Origin: Sphingomonas kyeonggiensis
GTDB taxonomy: Bacteria; Pseudomonadota; Alphaproteobacteria; Sphingomonadales; Sphingomonadaceae
Direction of reading: 5' to 3'
NCBI RefSeq assembly: GCF_014196745.1
Contig: NZ_JACIEH010000005.1
Location: 186,001 to 250,000, forward strand
Length of the DNA: 64,000 nucleotides
A program made the position numbers and the translations under genes. Of the stretch, positions 52,634-60,515 are shown one piece after another. The notes beneath the pieces are model-generated. The model was not told where the DNA came from. It saw nothing but the letters and a program-made list of their open reading frames with translations, and did not search any database. Numbering within the stretch: the first letter of the stretch is position 1; every line of letters begins with the position of its first letter.

Positions 52634-52900
52634 ATGGGCGCGCAGCTCAACATCAAGGACGCGGAGACGATCCGCTTGGCCCGGGAACTGGCCGAGGCGA
52701 CCGGCCAGCCGATCACCCAGGCGATCCGCGCCGCGCTCGAGCGCGAGCTGCAGCGGCGTGAAGAGGAAATCCAGGAAACGATCCGCCGGGTCAACGAGAT
52801 CGTCGCCGAGTTCCAGCACGACATGCCTGAGGAATGGCGTGGCAAGACCTCCAGGGAAATCATGGACTCGATCTATGATGAGGACGGTCTGCCAAAATGA
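52634..52900 (+). CDS. vapB: VapB-type antitoxin
   Basis: 88 residues. The N-terminal INIKDAETIRLARELAEATG-like segment (QLNIKDAETIRLARELAEA) is the ribbon-helix-helix/PSK-type DNA-binding part; a charged helix (LERELQRREEEIQETIRRVN) and C-terminal toxin-wrapping tail (WRGKTSREIMDSIYDEDGLP) follow. It neutralises the VapC RNase and represses the operon. GGAGG lies 8 bp before ATG. ATGA overlap with vapC. Confidence 0.85.
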   Translation: MGAQLNIKDAETIRLARELAEATGQPITQAIRAALERELQRREEEIQETIRRVNEIVAEFQHDMPEEWRGKTSREIMDSIYDEDGLPK

Positions 52901-53283
52901 TTGTCGATACCTCGGCGATCATGGCGATCCTGCTCGACGAACCGGAAAAGCCTGACTTTGTCGAGAAGCTGGCAAGGGCCTTTGCCTGTCAGGTTTCGGC
53001 CGGCACCTGGATCGAGCTTTCGGCGGTTCAAGTCCGTGGCAATCGCGATTACCAACGTGCGCTGGCCGGACTGGTGGCCGAGTTCCGTATCGCGATTGCC
53101 CCTGTCACTGTCGAGCAGGCGAAGATCGGCCACGCCGCCTATCGGGAATACGGCCAGGGCTCCGGCCACCGAGCCCGCCTCAACTTCGGCGACTGCTTCG
53201 CCTATGCCCTGGCCAGGGCGACCGGCGAGCCCCTGCTCTTCAAGGGCGACGATTTCGCGCAGACCGACGTCATCGCCGCGTGA
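52897..53283 (+). CDS. vapC: VapC-type PIN-domain toxin (endoribonuclease)
   Basis: 128 residues. PIN-domain acidic residues are intact: D4 in MIVDTSAI, E40 in TWIELSAV, D99 in LNFGDCFAYALA, D118/D119 near FKGDDFAQTDV. So it should be an active Mg-dependent RNase, typically targeting initiator tRNA, other tRNAs or 23S rRNA. Overlaps vapB (ATGA) and the downstream glycosylase (GTGA). Confidence 0.9.
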   Translation: MIVDTSAIMAILLDEPEKPDFVEKLARAFACQVSAGTWIELSAVQVRGNRDYQRALAGLVAEFRIAIAPVTVEQAKIGHAAYREYGQGSGHRARLNFGDCFAYALARATGEPLLFKGDDFAQTDVIAA

Positions 53284-53777
53284 CCGACCGCAAGCACAGC
53301 TTCCCGCCCGTCGTCGATGCGCGCACCCGTCTGCTCGTCCTCGGCTCGCTCCCCGGCGAACGCTCACTCGCCGAGCAGCGTTATTATGCCCATCCCCAGA
53401 ACCAGTTCTGGCGACTGATCTCTCCCGCCGCCGGCCGCGACCTCGCCGCGCTCGACTATCCGGACCGCCTCGCCGCGCTGCGAGAAGCGCATATTGGGCT
53501 GTGGGACGTGGTCGCCAGCGCCCGGCGCACCGGCAGCACCGACGCTGCGCTTCGCGATGTCGAGGGCCATGATATCGTCGCCCTCGCCGCCACCCTGCCG
53601 GATCTGCGCGGCATCGCCTTCAATGGCGGCACGGCCTTCCGCACCGGCTCGAAGCAACTCGGCATGGCAGCGGACCGCTACACGATCCTCGCCCTGCCCT
53701 CGTCGAGCCCACTCCACACGATTGGCTTCGAGAAGAAGCTTCCGCACTGGGAGGCGCTGCGCAACCTGCTCGAATGA
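53280..53777 (+). CDS. DNA-deoxyinosine glycosylase (UDG family 6)
   Basis: 165 residues. VLGSLPGERSLAEQRYYAHP then QNQFW is the family 6 (hypoxanthine-DNA glycosylase) signature; the second motif is LPSSSPLHT. It excises hypoxanthine (deaminated adenine) from DNA. The GTG start at 53280 overlaps the vapC stop as GTGA, so it is translationally coupled to the toxin, an unusual partnership. Confidence 0.87.
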   Translation: MTDRKHSFPPVVDARTRLLVLGSLPGERSLAEQRYYAHPQNQFWRLISPAAGRDLAALDYPDRLAALREAHIGLWDVVASARRTGSTDAALRDVEGHDIVALAATLPDLRGIAFNGGTAFRTGSKQLGMAADRYTILALPSSSPLHTIGFEKKLPHWEALRNLLE

Positions 53778-53798
53778 GCCGGTTCAGCGGGGCGCGAT

Positions 53799-54308
53799 CT
53801 AGCGGGCGTTGGCCACCGCATCCGCAGCGTTGTCCGCCGCATTCCCCGGCTCCACCGGCTGCGAGTTCAACCCGTCCGCTGGCCGCTCGCCCGCACAGCC
53901 ATGGAGCTGGCTGTCGCCGATCCGCACATCGGCGGTCAGCGGCCGCTCGATCGCCGGATCGCCGCTCTCGGTGCAGCGGGCCTTGGTGAAGGTGATCGTC
54001 ACCGGCGCACCGTCGACATCCTTGGTGTTCCAAACCGCCTTGTCGGCATCGACCTGGGGCGAGACCGGATAGAATTGAACGACGCTGCCCTCGCTCCCGC
54101 GCCCGGCGAAGCGGGTGAGCGTGATGGTGCCGGGCGCAACCTCGAGTGACCAGGTCAGCGCATTGTCGGTGGCGCGCAGCGGCTTGTCGAGCGACACTTC
54201 GCCCAGATGCGGCCCCCTGGGGCTCGGCTTGGCAACCGGCTCCTCGGCCTTTTCGTTCGATCCGCAGGCCGCGAGCATCAGCACAGCGGCAATGGCAAGT
54301 GCGCGCAT
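53799..54308 (-). CDS. Hypothetical lipoprotein
   Basis: 169 residues. Signal peptide MRALAIAAVLMLAAC with lipobox LAAC (C15). The mature part (DNALTWSLEVAPGTITLTRF) is beta-rich, with two further cysteines (in KARCTES and LHGCAGE) that may be disulfide-linked, and ends in an Asn/Ala repeat. No family recognised. GGAGGAGGG precedes the ATG. Divergent from the polymerase gene. Confidence 0.75.
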   Translation of the reverse strand: MRALAIAAVLMLAACGSNEKAEEPVAKPSPRGPHLGEVSLDKPLRATDNALTWSLEVAPGTITLTRFAGRGSEGSVVQFYPVSPQVDADKAVWNTKDVDGAPVTITFTKARCTESGDPAIERPLTADVRIGDSQLHGCAGERPADGLNSQPVEPGNAADNAADAVANAR

Positions 54309-54405
54309 TGACCATCCCTCCTCCGCGGACCCTGCGCGGTCCCCGCCGCAGCGGTCAAGCGGCGGGGCCAATTCCCGACCCATTACGGCTGTCCTACAGG
54401 CAAAT

Positions 54406-54420
54406 GTTCTTGTATTGTTC
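54406..54420 (+). promoter_or_regulatory. LexA (SOS) box GTTC-N7-GTTC
   Basis: GTTCTTGTATTGTTC, a perfect match to the alphaproteobacterial LexA operator, with an AT-rich spacer, just in front of the Y-family polymerase gene. Its location before a mutagenic polymerase makes it credible. Confidence 0.8.
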
Positions 54421-54424
54421 CGAT

Positions 54425-55840
54425 ATGGCCGACCCGATTCCCCTTGCCCCATATCCACCCCATGATTCCGTGGGCGGCGCGCCGTGTCCGGGAACGAGCG
54501 CGGATGGTCTCGCGCGTGGATGTCGTGAACTTAGTGAACTTCCAGCCCCGATTCTGGCCTTTCCACCCCGGCCGCTGCGCTGGCTCTATCTCGATCTCAA
54601 CTCCTATTTCGCCAGCGTCGAGCAGCAGCTGAACCCGGCCCTGCGCGGGCGCCCGGTGATCGTTGCGCCGGTCGACAGCGACACCACCGTTGCCATCGCC
54701 GCCTCGGTCCAGGCCAAGAAATACGGCATCTCCACCGGCACCCCGGTCTGGGAAGCAAAGCGCCTGTGCCGCGACCTGCTGATCACCCCCGCCCGGCACG
54801 AGAAATATGTCGAGTTCCACGAGGCGATCCTGGCCGAGATCTGGAAGCATGTCCCCGTCACCCATGTCTGCTCGATCGACGAGGTCGCCTGCCGGTTGCT
54901 CGACAATGAGAACGGCGCCGAAGCGGCGGTCGCCCTCGCCCACCGGATCAAGGCCAGCATCCGCGCGCAGGTCGGCGAATGCCTGACCAGCTCGGTCGGC
55001 ATCGCGCCCAACCGCCTGCTCGCCAAGCTCGCCTCGGACATGCAGAAGCCCGACGGGCTGGTGGTGCTCACCGCCGAACGACTGCCCGATTGCCTGTTCG
55101 GGCTTCGGCTGCTCGACATCGCCGGCATCGGCGCCAAGATGGAGAAGCGCCTGGCGCAGGACGGCATCCTCGACATCCGCCAATATTGCGCGCGCCGCCC
55201 ACGCGATGCCGGCAATGCCTGGGGCGGCGTCAATGGCGATCGGCTCTGGTATCTGCTGCACGGCGTCGAGCTGCCCGACAAGCCGACGCAGAGTCGCACG
55301 ATCGGGCACAGCCATGTCCTGTCGCCCGGCAAGCGCGGATTGGAGCCCACCCGCCTCACTGCGCGCCGCCTCGCGCTTAAGGCGGCCAGCCGGTTGCGCC
55401 GCAAGGGCTATCGCGCCTGCCTGCTGGTGCTCCACGGCAAGTTCGAGGACGACAAGTCGAACTGGCGCGCCTCGATCCGGCTGCCGGCGACGCAGGACAG
55501 CTTCGTCGTGCTCCATGCGCTCGATCAGCTCTTTCCGCGCCTGGCCGAGGCGGGACGCAACCGCCGGGGCGGATTCCGCCTGCGCATGGTCGGGGTGACC
55601 TTGTGCGAGATCGAGGCCGTGGAGGGCGAGCAAGGCTCGCTGTTCGCCGCGCTCGATCCCGACGATCCGCTCGCCCGGGAGACCCGCACGCTCTCGCTCA
55701 GCCGCGCGATGGACCGGATTAACCAGAAGTTCGGGCGAAATGCCGTGTCGGTCGGACCGCTGCATGGCGGCAGAATCGACCGAGTAGGCACAAAGATCGC
55801 TTTTGGACGTATTCCAGAAATGAGTGAATTCCATGAATGA
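54425..55840 (+). CDS. Y-family DNA polymerase (DinB/Pol IV-like)
   Basis: Up to 471 residues. Translesion polymerase with catalytic carboxylates visible: YLDLNSYFASVEQQL (first Asp) and VCSIDEVACRLL (Asp-Glu pair). Fingers, thumb with IAGIGAKMEKRLAQDGILD helix-hairpin-helix, and a little-finger domain are present. The catalytic segment begins ~50 residues into the frame, so the start is uncertain: ATG 54425 lies only 4 bp from the LexA box (leaderless?), the next in-frame candidate is GTG 54470. Not ImuB, since the catalytic residues are intact and no imuA/dnaE2 is near. Confidence 0.85.
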   Translation: MADPIPLAPYPPHDSVGGAPCPGTSADGLARGCRELSELPAPILAFPPRPLRWLYLDLNSYFASVEQQLNPALRGRPVIVAPVDSDTTVAIAASVQAKKYGISTGTPVWEAKRLCRDLLITPARHEKYVEFHEAILAEIWKHVPVTHVCSIDEVACRLLDNENGAEAAVALAHRIKASIRAQVGECLTSSVGIAPNRLLAKLASDMQKPDGLVVLTAERLPDCLFGLRLLDIAGIGAKMEKRLAQDGILDIRQYCARRPRDAGNAWGGVNGDRLWYLLHGVELPDKPTQSRTIGHSHVLSPGKRGLEPTRLTARRLALKAASRLRRKGYRACLLVLHGKFEDDKSNWRASIRLPATQDSFVVLHALDQLFPRLAEAGRNRRGGFRLRMVGVTLCEIEAVEGEQGSLFAALDPDDPLARETRTLSLSRAMDRINQKFGRNAVSVGPLHGGRIDRVGTKIAFGRIPEMSEFHE

Positions 55841-55865
55841 CATCGGTGTCTGTCATCGTATCGCA

Positions 55866-55904
55866 ACATTACGGATGTCATGCTGCAACGCACAATCGTA
55901 ATGT
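55866..55904. repeat. Inverted repeat upstream of lipoprotein gene
   Basis: ACATTACG (55866-55873) and CGTAATGT (55897-55904) form an 8-bp perfect inverted repeat with a 23-bp loop, followed by AACTCTATAAC. It could be a regulator site in the 124-bp intergenic region, or an mRNA hairpin. No known match. Confidence 0.35.
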
Positions 55905-55964
55905 AACTCTATAACACGAATCGCTTGACGATTCTTTCTTGGTGAACGAAAGCTCCCGCCCGTT

Positions 55965-56345
55965 ATGAAGAAAGCCCCCTTTTTTGCCGCCGCCGCCGTG
56001 CTCCTTTCGCTCGCGGCCTGTGAGAACAAGCCTGAGGAAGTGTCTGGCACCGCGCCCGATCCCCAGGCCGAAGCGCTGAAGAACGCTCCCAAGGTGGAGC
56101 TGCCGCCGTCGATCGAGACCTCGGTCTCGATGCGCTGCAAGGACAACAGCGTCGTGTTCGCCGATTTCTACAAGGGCGCCAAGCAGGTCCTGATCAAGGA
56201 AACCAAGGACGGCCCGGGCACCATGCTCAAGGCGCCGGAAGCTGGCCAGCCCTTCGTCGCCGATGGCGGCTTCAAGGTCACCGGCAACGCCAAGAACGCA
56301 ACGATCGAAGTTCCGGGCAAGGGCTCGCGCGCCTGCCACGGCTGA
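55965..56345 (+). CDS. Hypothetical lipoprotein (126 aa)
   Basis: Lipobox LAAC (C19) after MKKAPFFAAAAVLLSL. The mature domain (about 53-125) has a Cys near each end (VSMRCKDN ... SRACHG) and alternating beta strands. The layout resembles MliC/lysozyme-inhibitor-type folds (Cys-bracketed beta barrel), but the typical W-KG motif is missing, so this is only a suggestion. A strong terminator follows. Confidence 0.75.
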   Translation: MKKAPFFAAAAVLLSLAACENKPEEVSGTAPDPQAEALKNAPKVELPPSIETSVSMRCKDNSVVFADFYKGAKQVLIKETKDGPGTMLKAPEAGQPFVADGGFKVTGNAKNATIEVPGKGSRACHG

Positions 56346-56368
56346 TCGCAGTACAGAGTATCCAACAA

Positions 56369-56399
56369 GGGCCGGCGGGCATTCCCGCCGGCCCTTTTT
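56369..56399 (+). terminator. Intrinsic terminator
   Basis: Perfect 11-bp stem GGGCCGGCGGG/CCCGCCGGCCC, 4-nt loop CATT, then TTTTT. Ends the lipoprotein transcript 36 bp before the ParA-like gene. Confidence 0.95.
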
Positions 56400-56434
56400 C
56401 ATGCAAGGCTTGAAGCGGAAGGGAGCGAATCCAG

Positions 56435-57160
56435 GTGGCAACGGTCGCGATCTACAGCCTCAAGGGCGGCGTCGGTAAGACGACCATGGCGGTCAACCTG
56501 GCCTGGGCCTCCGCCACGCTCTCGGCACGCCGCACCCTGCTCTGGGACCTCGATCCCCAGGCCGCCTCCACCTTCCTGCTCGAACCGCATGGCAAGACCC
56601 GCGACCAGGCCCAGGCGATCTTCACCAAGGACGTCGCCCCCACCAAGCTGGTCCAGCACACCGGGATCGAGCGGCTCGACCTGATCGGCGCCGACACCTC
56701 GCTGCGCGGCCTCGACCTGGTCTTCCACGAGCTCGACAAGAAGAAGCGGCTGGCCAAGCTGCTGGGCGAGCTCGACAAGGCCTATGACCGGATGCTGCTC
56801 GATTGCCCGCCGGGCCTCACCGAGACCAGCGAGCAGGTGATGCGCGCCGCCGACCTGATCGTCGTGCCGGTGATCCCCTCCCCGCTCTCCACCCGTGCCT
56901 TCGAGGAAGTCTCGGCGCATCTGGGCGGCAAGGTGCCGCTGATGCCGGTGCATGCGATGGTCGATCGCCGGCGGAAACTGCACGCCGAAGCCGTGGCCGC
57001 GCACCCCGACTGGCCGGTGATCCCAATGGCCAGCATCGTCGAGTCGATGAGCGTTCGCCGTGCAGCCGTCGGCAGCTTCGCGCCGCGCAGCCCCGGCGCC
57101 CAGGCCTTTGCCACGCTGTGGCAGGCGATCGAGCGCCGGCTGGCGGGCAAGAAGCGTTGA
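56435..57160 (+). CDS. ParA/MinD-family ATPase (orphan)
   Basis: 241 residues. Deviant Walker A KGGVGKTTMAVNLAW, Walker A' DLDPQAASTFLL, Walker B MLLDCPPGLTET: a complete ParA-type ATPase. No parB, parS or chemotaxis gene is adjacent, so the cargo is unknown. GTG start at 56435 with a distant AGGGAG. TTGA overlap with aat. Confidence 0.9.
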   Translation: MATVAIYSLKGGVGKTTMAVNLAWASATLSARRTLLWDLDPQAASTFLLEPHGKTRDQAQAIFTKDVAPTKLVQHTGIERLDLIGADTSLRGLDLVFHELDKKKRLAKLLGELDKAYDRMLLDCPPGLTETSEQVMRAADLIVVPVIPSPLSTRAFEEVSAHLGGKVPLMPVHAMVDRRRKLHAEAVAAHPDWPVIPMASIVESMSVRRAAVGSFAPRSPGAQAFATLWQAIERRLAGKKR

Positions 57161-57912
57161 GCCGGGCCCAGCCGCCCCAGCAGGAACTCGATCCCGACCT
57201 GGTGCTGCGCGCCTATGCCATGGGCGTCTTCCCCATGGCCGACCACCGCACCGCGGCCAGCGTCTATTGGGTCGAGCCCAAGCTGCGCGGCGTCCTGCCA
57301 CTGGACGGCTTCCACTTCTCCCGCTCGCTCCGCAAGGTCATCCAGTCTGGCCGCTTCCGCCTGACCGTCGATGCCGCGTTCGAACGGATCATCCAGCTCT
57401 GCGCCGAAAGCGCCGCCGACCGGCCGGATACCTGGATCAACGGACCGATCGAGCGAGTCTTCCTCGAGCTGCACCGCCGCGGCTTCGCCCATTCGGTCGA
57501 GTGCTGGGACGGCGAGACGCTGGCCGGCGGGCTCTACGGCCTGGCGCTCGGCCGCGCGTTCTTCGGCGAATCGATGGTCACCCGCGTGCCCAACGCCTCC
57601 AAGGTCGCCTTCGCGCACCTGGTCGCGCGGCTGCAGGCCGGCGGGTTCACGCTATTGGATTGCCAGTTCATCACCGAGCATCTCTCGACTCTCGGCGCGA
57701 TCGAGATCCCGCGGGACGACTATGTCGCGTTACTGGCCGGTGCGCTGGGCGATTCGGCCGCCGGGCTCTCGGTCGGAGCGCCTTCGGTCGATGGCGACTT
57801 CTTCGCGCTGGACGCGTTGCCCGATCCGCTGCCGCCCGCCGCGGGCGCCGGCACGGTGTCCGGTCCACTGTCACGGAAGGTCATCGCGCAGCTCTTGGGC
57901 CACACATCGTAG
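57157..57912 (+). CDS. aat: Leucyl/phenylalanyl-tRNA-protein transferase
   Basis: 251 residues. Adds Leu/Phe to N-terminal Arg/Lys of proteins, marking them for ClpAP via ClpS (N-end rule). AYAMGVFPMAD, GPIERVFLELHRRGFAHSVE, GLALGRAFFGESMVTRVPNASKVAF-like and LDCQFITEHLSTLGAIEIPR are family hallmarks. TTG start overlaps the ParA stop as TTGA. Its last 193 bp are antisense to the DUF2155 gene, including the conserved C-terminal IAQLLGHTS. Confidence 0.95.
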   Translation: MSRAQPPQQELDPDLVLRAYAMGVFPMADHRTAASVYWVEPKLRGVLPLDGFHFSRSLRKVIQSGRFRLTVDAAFERIIQLCAESAADRPDTWINGPIERVFLELHRRGFAHSVECWDGETLAGGLYGLALGRAFFGESMVTRVPNASKVAFAHLVARLQAGGFTLLDCQFITEHLSTLGAIEIPRDDYVALLAGALGDSAAGLSVGAPSVDGDFFALDALPDPLPPAAGAGTVSGPLSRKVIAQLLGHTS

Positions 57913-58379
57913 ATCGGGTGCTGCACGACGTTGAGCGCCGGCCGCTCGGCGAACAGCCAGCCCGAATGAACGCGGTGCCACTTCTTGTCGACTTCGAGCA
58001 CATCGACCTGAACAAAGGCGCCGGTCAGCTGGTCCGCTTCCCAGGGCGCGGTCTTGTCGCAGGCCTTGAGGCGGACGATCACATCGCCGATTCGCACGGC
58101 CTGGCCCGGCTTCATCTTGAATTCGCGGGCTTCGCCATTGCGCTTGTTCAGGATGCCGAGCACCGCGACACGATCCTTCATCGGCGTCGCCGAGGCATCC
58201 TCGATCGCCTTGCCGTCACGATCGACGGTGATCACGTCGGCCGCCCGGCCGCCCGAGTCGCCGGTGGTGACGATCTGATCCGAAGCCGTGTTGTTCGTCG
58301 GCCCGCTACCGCCGCCCGAGCATGCACCGAGGGCGAGCAACAACCCCGCCGCGGCAGCTCCGGCGCGGCGCACGGTCAT
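57720..58379 (-). CDS. DUF2155 lipoprotein
   Basis: 219 residues. Lipobox ALGAC (C20). The DUF2155 core (about 70-164) includes AVLGILNKRNGEAREFKMKP and HPIYDVWPKSC at its end. A ~50-residue Ser/Ala/Pro-rich tail follows. The tail and the YDVWPKSC end lie antisense to the 3' part of aat. In some alphaproteobacteria DUF2155 genes neighbour complex I/NDUFA12. Function unknown; cell envelope. Confidence 0.87.
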   Translation of the reverse strand: MTVRRAGAAAAGLLLALGACSGGGSGPTNNTASDQIVTTGDSGGRAADVITVDRDGKAIEDASATPMKDRVAVLGILNKRNGEAREFKMKPGQAVRIGDVIVRLKACDKTAPWEADQLTGAFVQVDVLEVDKKWHRVHSGWLFAERPALNVVQHPIYDVWPKSCAMTFRDSGPDTVPAPAAGGSGSGNASSAKKSPSTEGAPTESPAAESPSAPASNAT

Positions 58380-58768
58380 GCGCCGGGGGTCCAGGCCTCA
58401 TAGTCGCCGGTGGCGCGGGCGCGGTGCCCGCCCTTTTCCAGCGCGCCGCTCGGGCGATAGGCGAGCTGCGAGCCGGTCAGGTTCGGCTCGGCCGGGATTT
58501 CCCAGGACTTGGGCGCGGGGAGCGCCTGGTCGGGCGCCGAATCGATCTGGTGGTGCAGCCAGCTGAACCATTCGGGCGGCACGCGGCTCGCATCGTTCGA
58601 GCCGCTGTAGATCACCCAGCGGCGTGGAATGCCGTTGGGGTCCTGGCCGCCCTCATAATAGACGTTGCCCAGATTGTCCTCGCCCACACGCGCCTTGCCG
58701 CGCAGGCCCATCCAGGTGCCGAAGGTGGCGCCGTTCCACCAGGTGAAGGGATTGAGATTGAGACCCAT
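58376..58768 (-). CDS. NADH:ubiquinone oxidoreductase subunit NDUFA12
   Basis: 130 residues. Alphaproteobacterial homologue of the mitochondrial complex I accessory subunit (NDUFA12/B17.2). Typical motifs: FTWWNGATFGTWMGLRGKARVGED, GNVYYEGGQDPNGIPRRWVIY-like, and VPPEWFSWLHHQIDSAPDQ. Supports an alphaproteobacterial host. ATGA overlap with DUF2155. It lies away from the nuo operon. Confidence 0.93.
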   Translation of the reverse strand: MGLNLNPFTWWNGATFGTWMGLRGKARVGEDNLGNVYYEGGQDPNGIPRRWVIYSGSNDASRVPPEWFSWLHHQIDSAPDQALPAPKSWEIPAEPNLTGSQLAYRPSGALEKGGHRARATGDYEAWTPGA

Positions 58769-58804
58769 GGCCGCCGATTAGCGAGGAGCGCGGGGCGAGG
58801 CAAT

Positions 58805-58842
58805 GATTACTGCTTCGCCCAGCGATTACTGCTTCGCCCAGC
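58805..58842. repeat. 19-bp tandem duplication at the DUF192 stop codon
   Basis: GATTACTGCTTCGCCCAGC occurs twice in tandem (58805-58823 and 58824-58842). The second copy encodes the C-terminus and stop (TAA at 58828-58826) of the DUF192 gene, so the first is a silent 3' copy of its last codons. Probably a replication-slippage duplication. Confidence 0.95.
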
Positions 58843-59317
58843 GCACCTTGTCGCCCGCCTTGATGCCGAGCTTCGCCGCGAGACCGGCGTTGATCTCGAG
58901 CACCGCCGCCACCGGCTCGCCCGACTTCACATTGTCCTCGGAGAAGGGAGCCGCATTCTCGCCGATACGGGCGATGGTGCCGTCCCCGCGGATGAAGAGG
59001 ATGTCGAGCGCAGTCGGCGTGTTCTTCATCCAGAAGCTCGCCTCGCGCGGCGCGCCCTCGGCCGGATAGGGCGTGAAGAGCATGCCGCCATCCTGGGGTA
59101 TGTTGGTACGGAACATCAGCCCCCGCTCCTGCTCCTCGGTGGTGCGGGCCAGCTCGACATGGAAGACGTGCGGGCCACTGGCGCTATCGACCGTGACTTC
59201 GGTCTTCTTCGCCACCTGCACCGGCACCGGACCGGATTCCTTGGCGCTCAGCGCCGCGGCCGGGACGAGCAACACCGAAGCGGCGAGTGCCGCTCCCAAC
59301 CCACGCACGAACTTCAT
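58826..59317 (-). CDS. DUF192 exported protein
   Basis: 163 residues. Signal peptide about 1-25. The DUF192 core includes ELARTTEEQERGLMFRTNIP, MLFTPYPAEGAPREASFWMK, NTPTALDILFIRGDGTI and the closing VAAVLEINAGLAAKLGIKAG. Role not established. Start ATG 59317 with AAGGACC upstream, 4 bp after the cold-shock gene, so same unit. Confidence 0.9.
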   Translation of the reverse strand: MKFVRGLGAALAASVLLVPAAALSAKESGPVPVQVAKKTEVTVDSASGPHVFHVELARTTEEQERGLMFRTNIPQDGGMLFTPYPAEGAPREASFWMKNTPTALDILFIRGDGTIARIGENAAPFSEDNVKSGEPVAAVLEINAGLAAKLGIKAGDKVRWAKQ

Positions 59318-59321
59318 TGTC

Positions 59322-59906
59322 TCAGCTGGTCCTTTCGACCGCCACCGCGAGCGGTCCTTTTTCGCCATCGACGATGCGCGCGACGAACGGCTGGCCGGGT
59401 TCGACCTCCTCGATCTCGGCGCGGCGCAGCGTCTCCATATGGACGAATATATCGGCCGAGTCGGAGTCGCGCACGAGGAATCCATAGCCCTTGAGGCGAT
59501 TGAACCATTTCACCGTGACCGGCTCGAACGGACCCGCCGAATCGATCATCCGCAGCCGATCGACCCGATCGGCTGGACGCTTCGGCGCCTCGACCGCCTC
59601 GCTGAGGTCGATCGAGAGGATCTCCTTCGCCTGCAGGCCCCGCTGGCGCTTGACCGCCGTGCACTCCACCCGAGCCCCCTCGGGCAGCGAGCGCCGGCCA
59701 TGATCCTGCAACACGGTAAAATGAATCAAGATGTCGCCCACGGCGACGTCGTCAGCCACGAGAAAGCCAAAGCCACGCGTTACATCGAACCACTTCACGA
59801 CACCGGCAAAGACCTGACCTTCTTCCGTCCGATCCTCGCCAATCCCCCCGTCCAAGTTCGGCGCGTCTGTATAGTCGTTCTGCGCAACCTGTTGGTCAGC
59901 ACGCAT
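59322..59906 (-). CDS. Double cold-shock-domain protein
   Basis: 194 residues with two cold-shock domains: CSD1 about 33-100 (VVKWFDVTRGFGFLVADD, RNP2-like ILIHFTVL) and CSD2 about 128-194 (VKWFNRLKGYGFLVRD, IFVHMETL), joined by a ~28-residue linker. It should bind single-stranded nucleic acids and act as an RNA chaperone. Such two-domain CSPs (e.g. Caulobacter CspC/CspD type) are known in alphaproteobacteria. AGGAAA precedes the ATG. Confidence 0.93.
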   Translation of the reverse strand: MRADQQVAQNDYTDAPNLDGGIGEDRTEEGQVFAGVVKWFDVTRGFGFLVADDVAVGDILIHFTVLQDHGRRSLPEGARVECTAVKRQRGLQAKEILSIDLSEAVEAPKRPADRVDRLRMIDSAGPFEPVTVKWFNRLKGYGFLVRDSDSADIFVHMETLRRAEIEEVEPGQPFVARIVDGEKGPLAVAVERTS

Positions 59907-59978
59907 TTTCCTGTTCCCCCGGAGGGTTACCTTAACATAGTATTTTCCATATGGAATTGCCTTTGTGACCGGCTGGTT

Positions 59979-60515
59979 TCAACTTGGGGCAAGTGTGGCC
60001 TCCGGATCATCCCCGGGCGCCATCCGCACGATCGCCCGGGCCAGCGCCGGCGCATGGCCGGCCCGGATCATCGCCGCCATCTGCTTCTCCTGGAGCGGCC
60101 GTTCGGCCATTTCGCGCCCGAAGGGACCGATCCGCTTGCGCTTCGCGAAGGCGATCGCGCTCGACACCTCGGCCTCCTCGATCGAGGGGATCAGCGCCGC
60201 GGCATCCTCTTCCTCGATACCGGCGAAGCGCAGTGCCTCGCGCACCCGGCGGGCACCCAGCCCCCGCCGCGCCATCGCCCCGGCCTTGGATTCGGCATAG
60301 AGCCGATCATTGACATAGCCGAGCCCGGCCATCCGCTCCGCCAAGCCTTCGGGATCGGGCGATTTTTCGCCGTCCCAGCCCCGCTCCCGCAATTTTCGGG
60401 ACAGATAGGCGGCAAGTTTGGCCCTTGTCGTGGCGTAACGTTCGACATAGCGGAGCGCGAAACGCTCCAGATCGGCGCTATTCAGCGGTGGCAGGGGGCG
60501 TCTCGGGTCAGGCAT
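59979..60515 (-). CDS. recX: Regulatory protein RecX
   Basis: About 178 residues. RecX binds RecA filaments and limits recombinase activity. Tandem three-helix repeats: ALRYVERYATTRAKLAAYLS, RLYAESKAGAMARRGLGARR, RVREALRFAGIEEEDAA. The start is set at MPDPRRPLPPLNSADLERFA. recA is not in the window. Divergent from the acyl-AMP ligase gene. Confidence 0.92.
   Translation of the reverse strand: MPDPRRPLPPLNSADLERFALRYVERYATTRAKLAAYLSRKLRERGWDGEKSPDPEGLAERMAGLGYVNDRLYAESKAGAMARRGLGARRVREALRFAGIEEEDAAALIPSIEEAEVSSAIAFAKRKRIGPFGREMAERPLQEKQMAAMIRAGHAPALARAIVRMAPGDDPEATLAPS

Noticed and set aside
52604..53283. Mobile island boundary at vapBC.
   Set aside because: No integrase, tRNA or attachment repeats; composition is like the neighbours. 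The GGTAGAAAG repeats look regulatory.
54425..55840. ImuB-type inactive polymerase of an imuA-imuB-dnaE2 cassette.
   Set aside because: The catalytic Asp and Asp-Glu residues are present, and neither imuA nor dnaE2 is adjacent.
56435..57160. Chromosome-partition parA of a parABS locus or plasmid.
   Set aside because: No parB, parS or replication gene adjacent; surrounding genes are chromosomal housekeeping (aat, NDUFA12).
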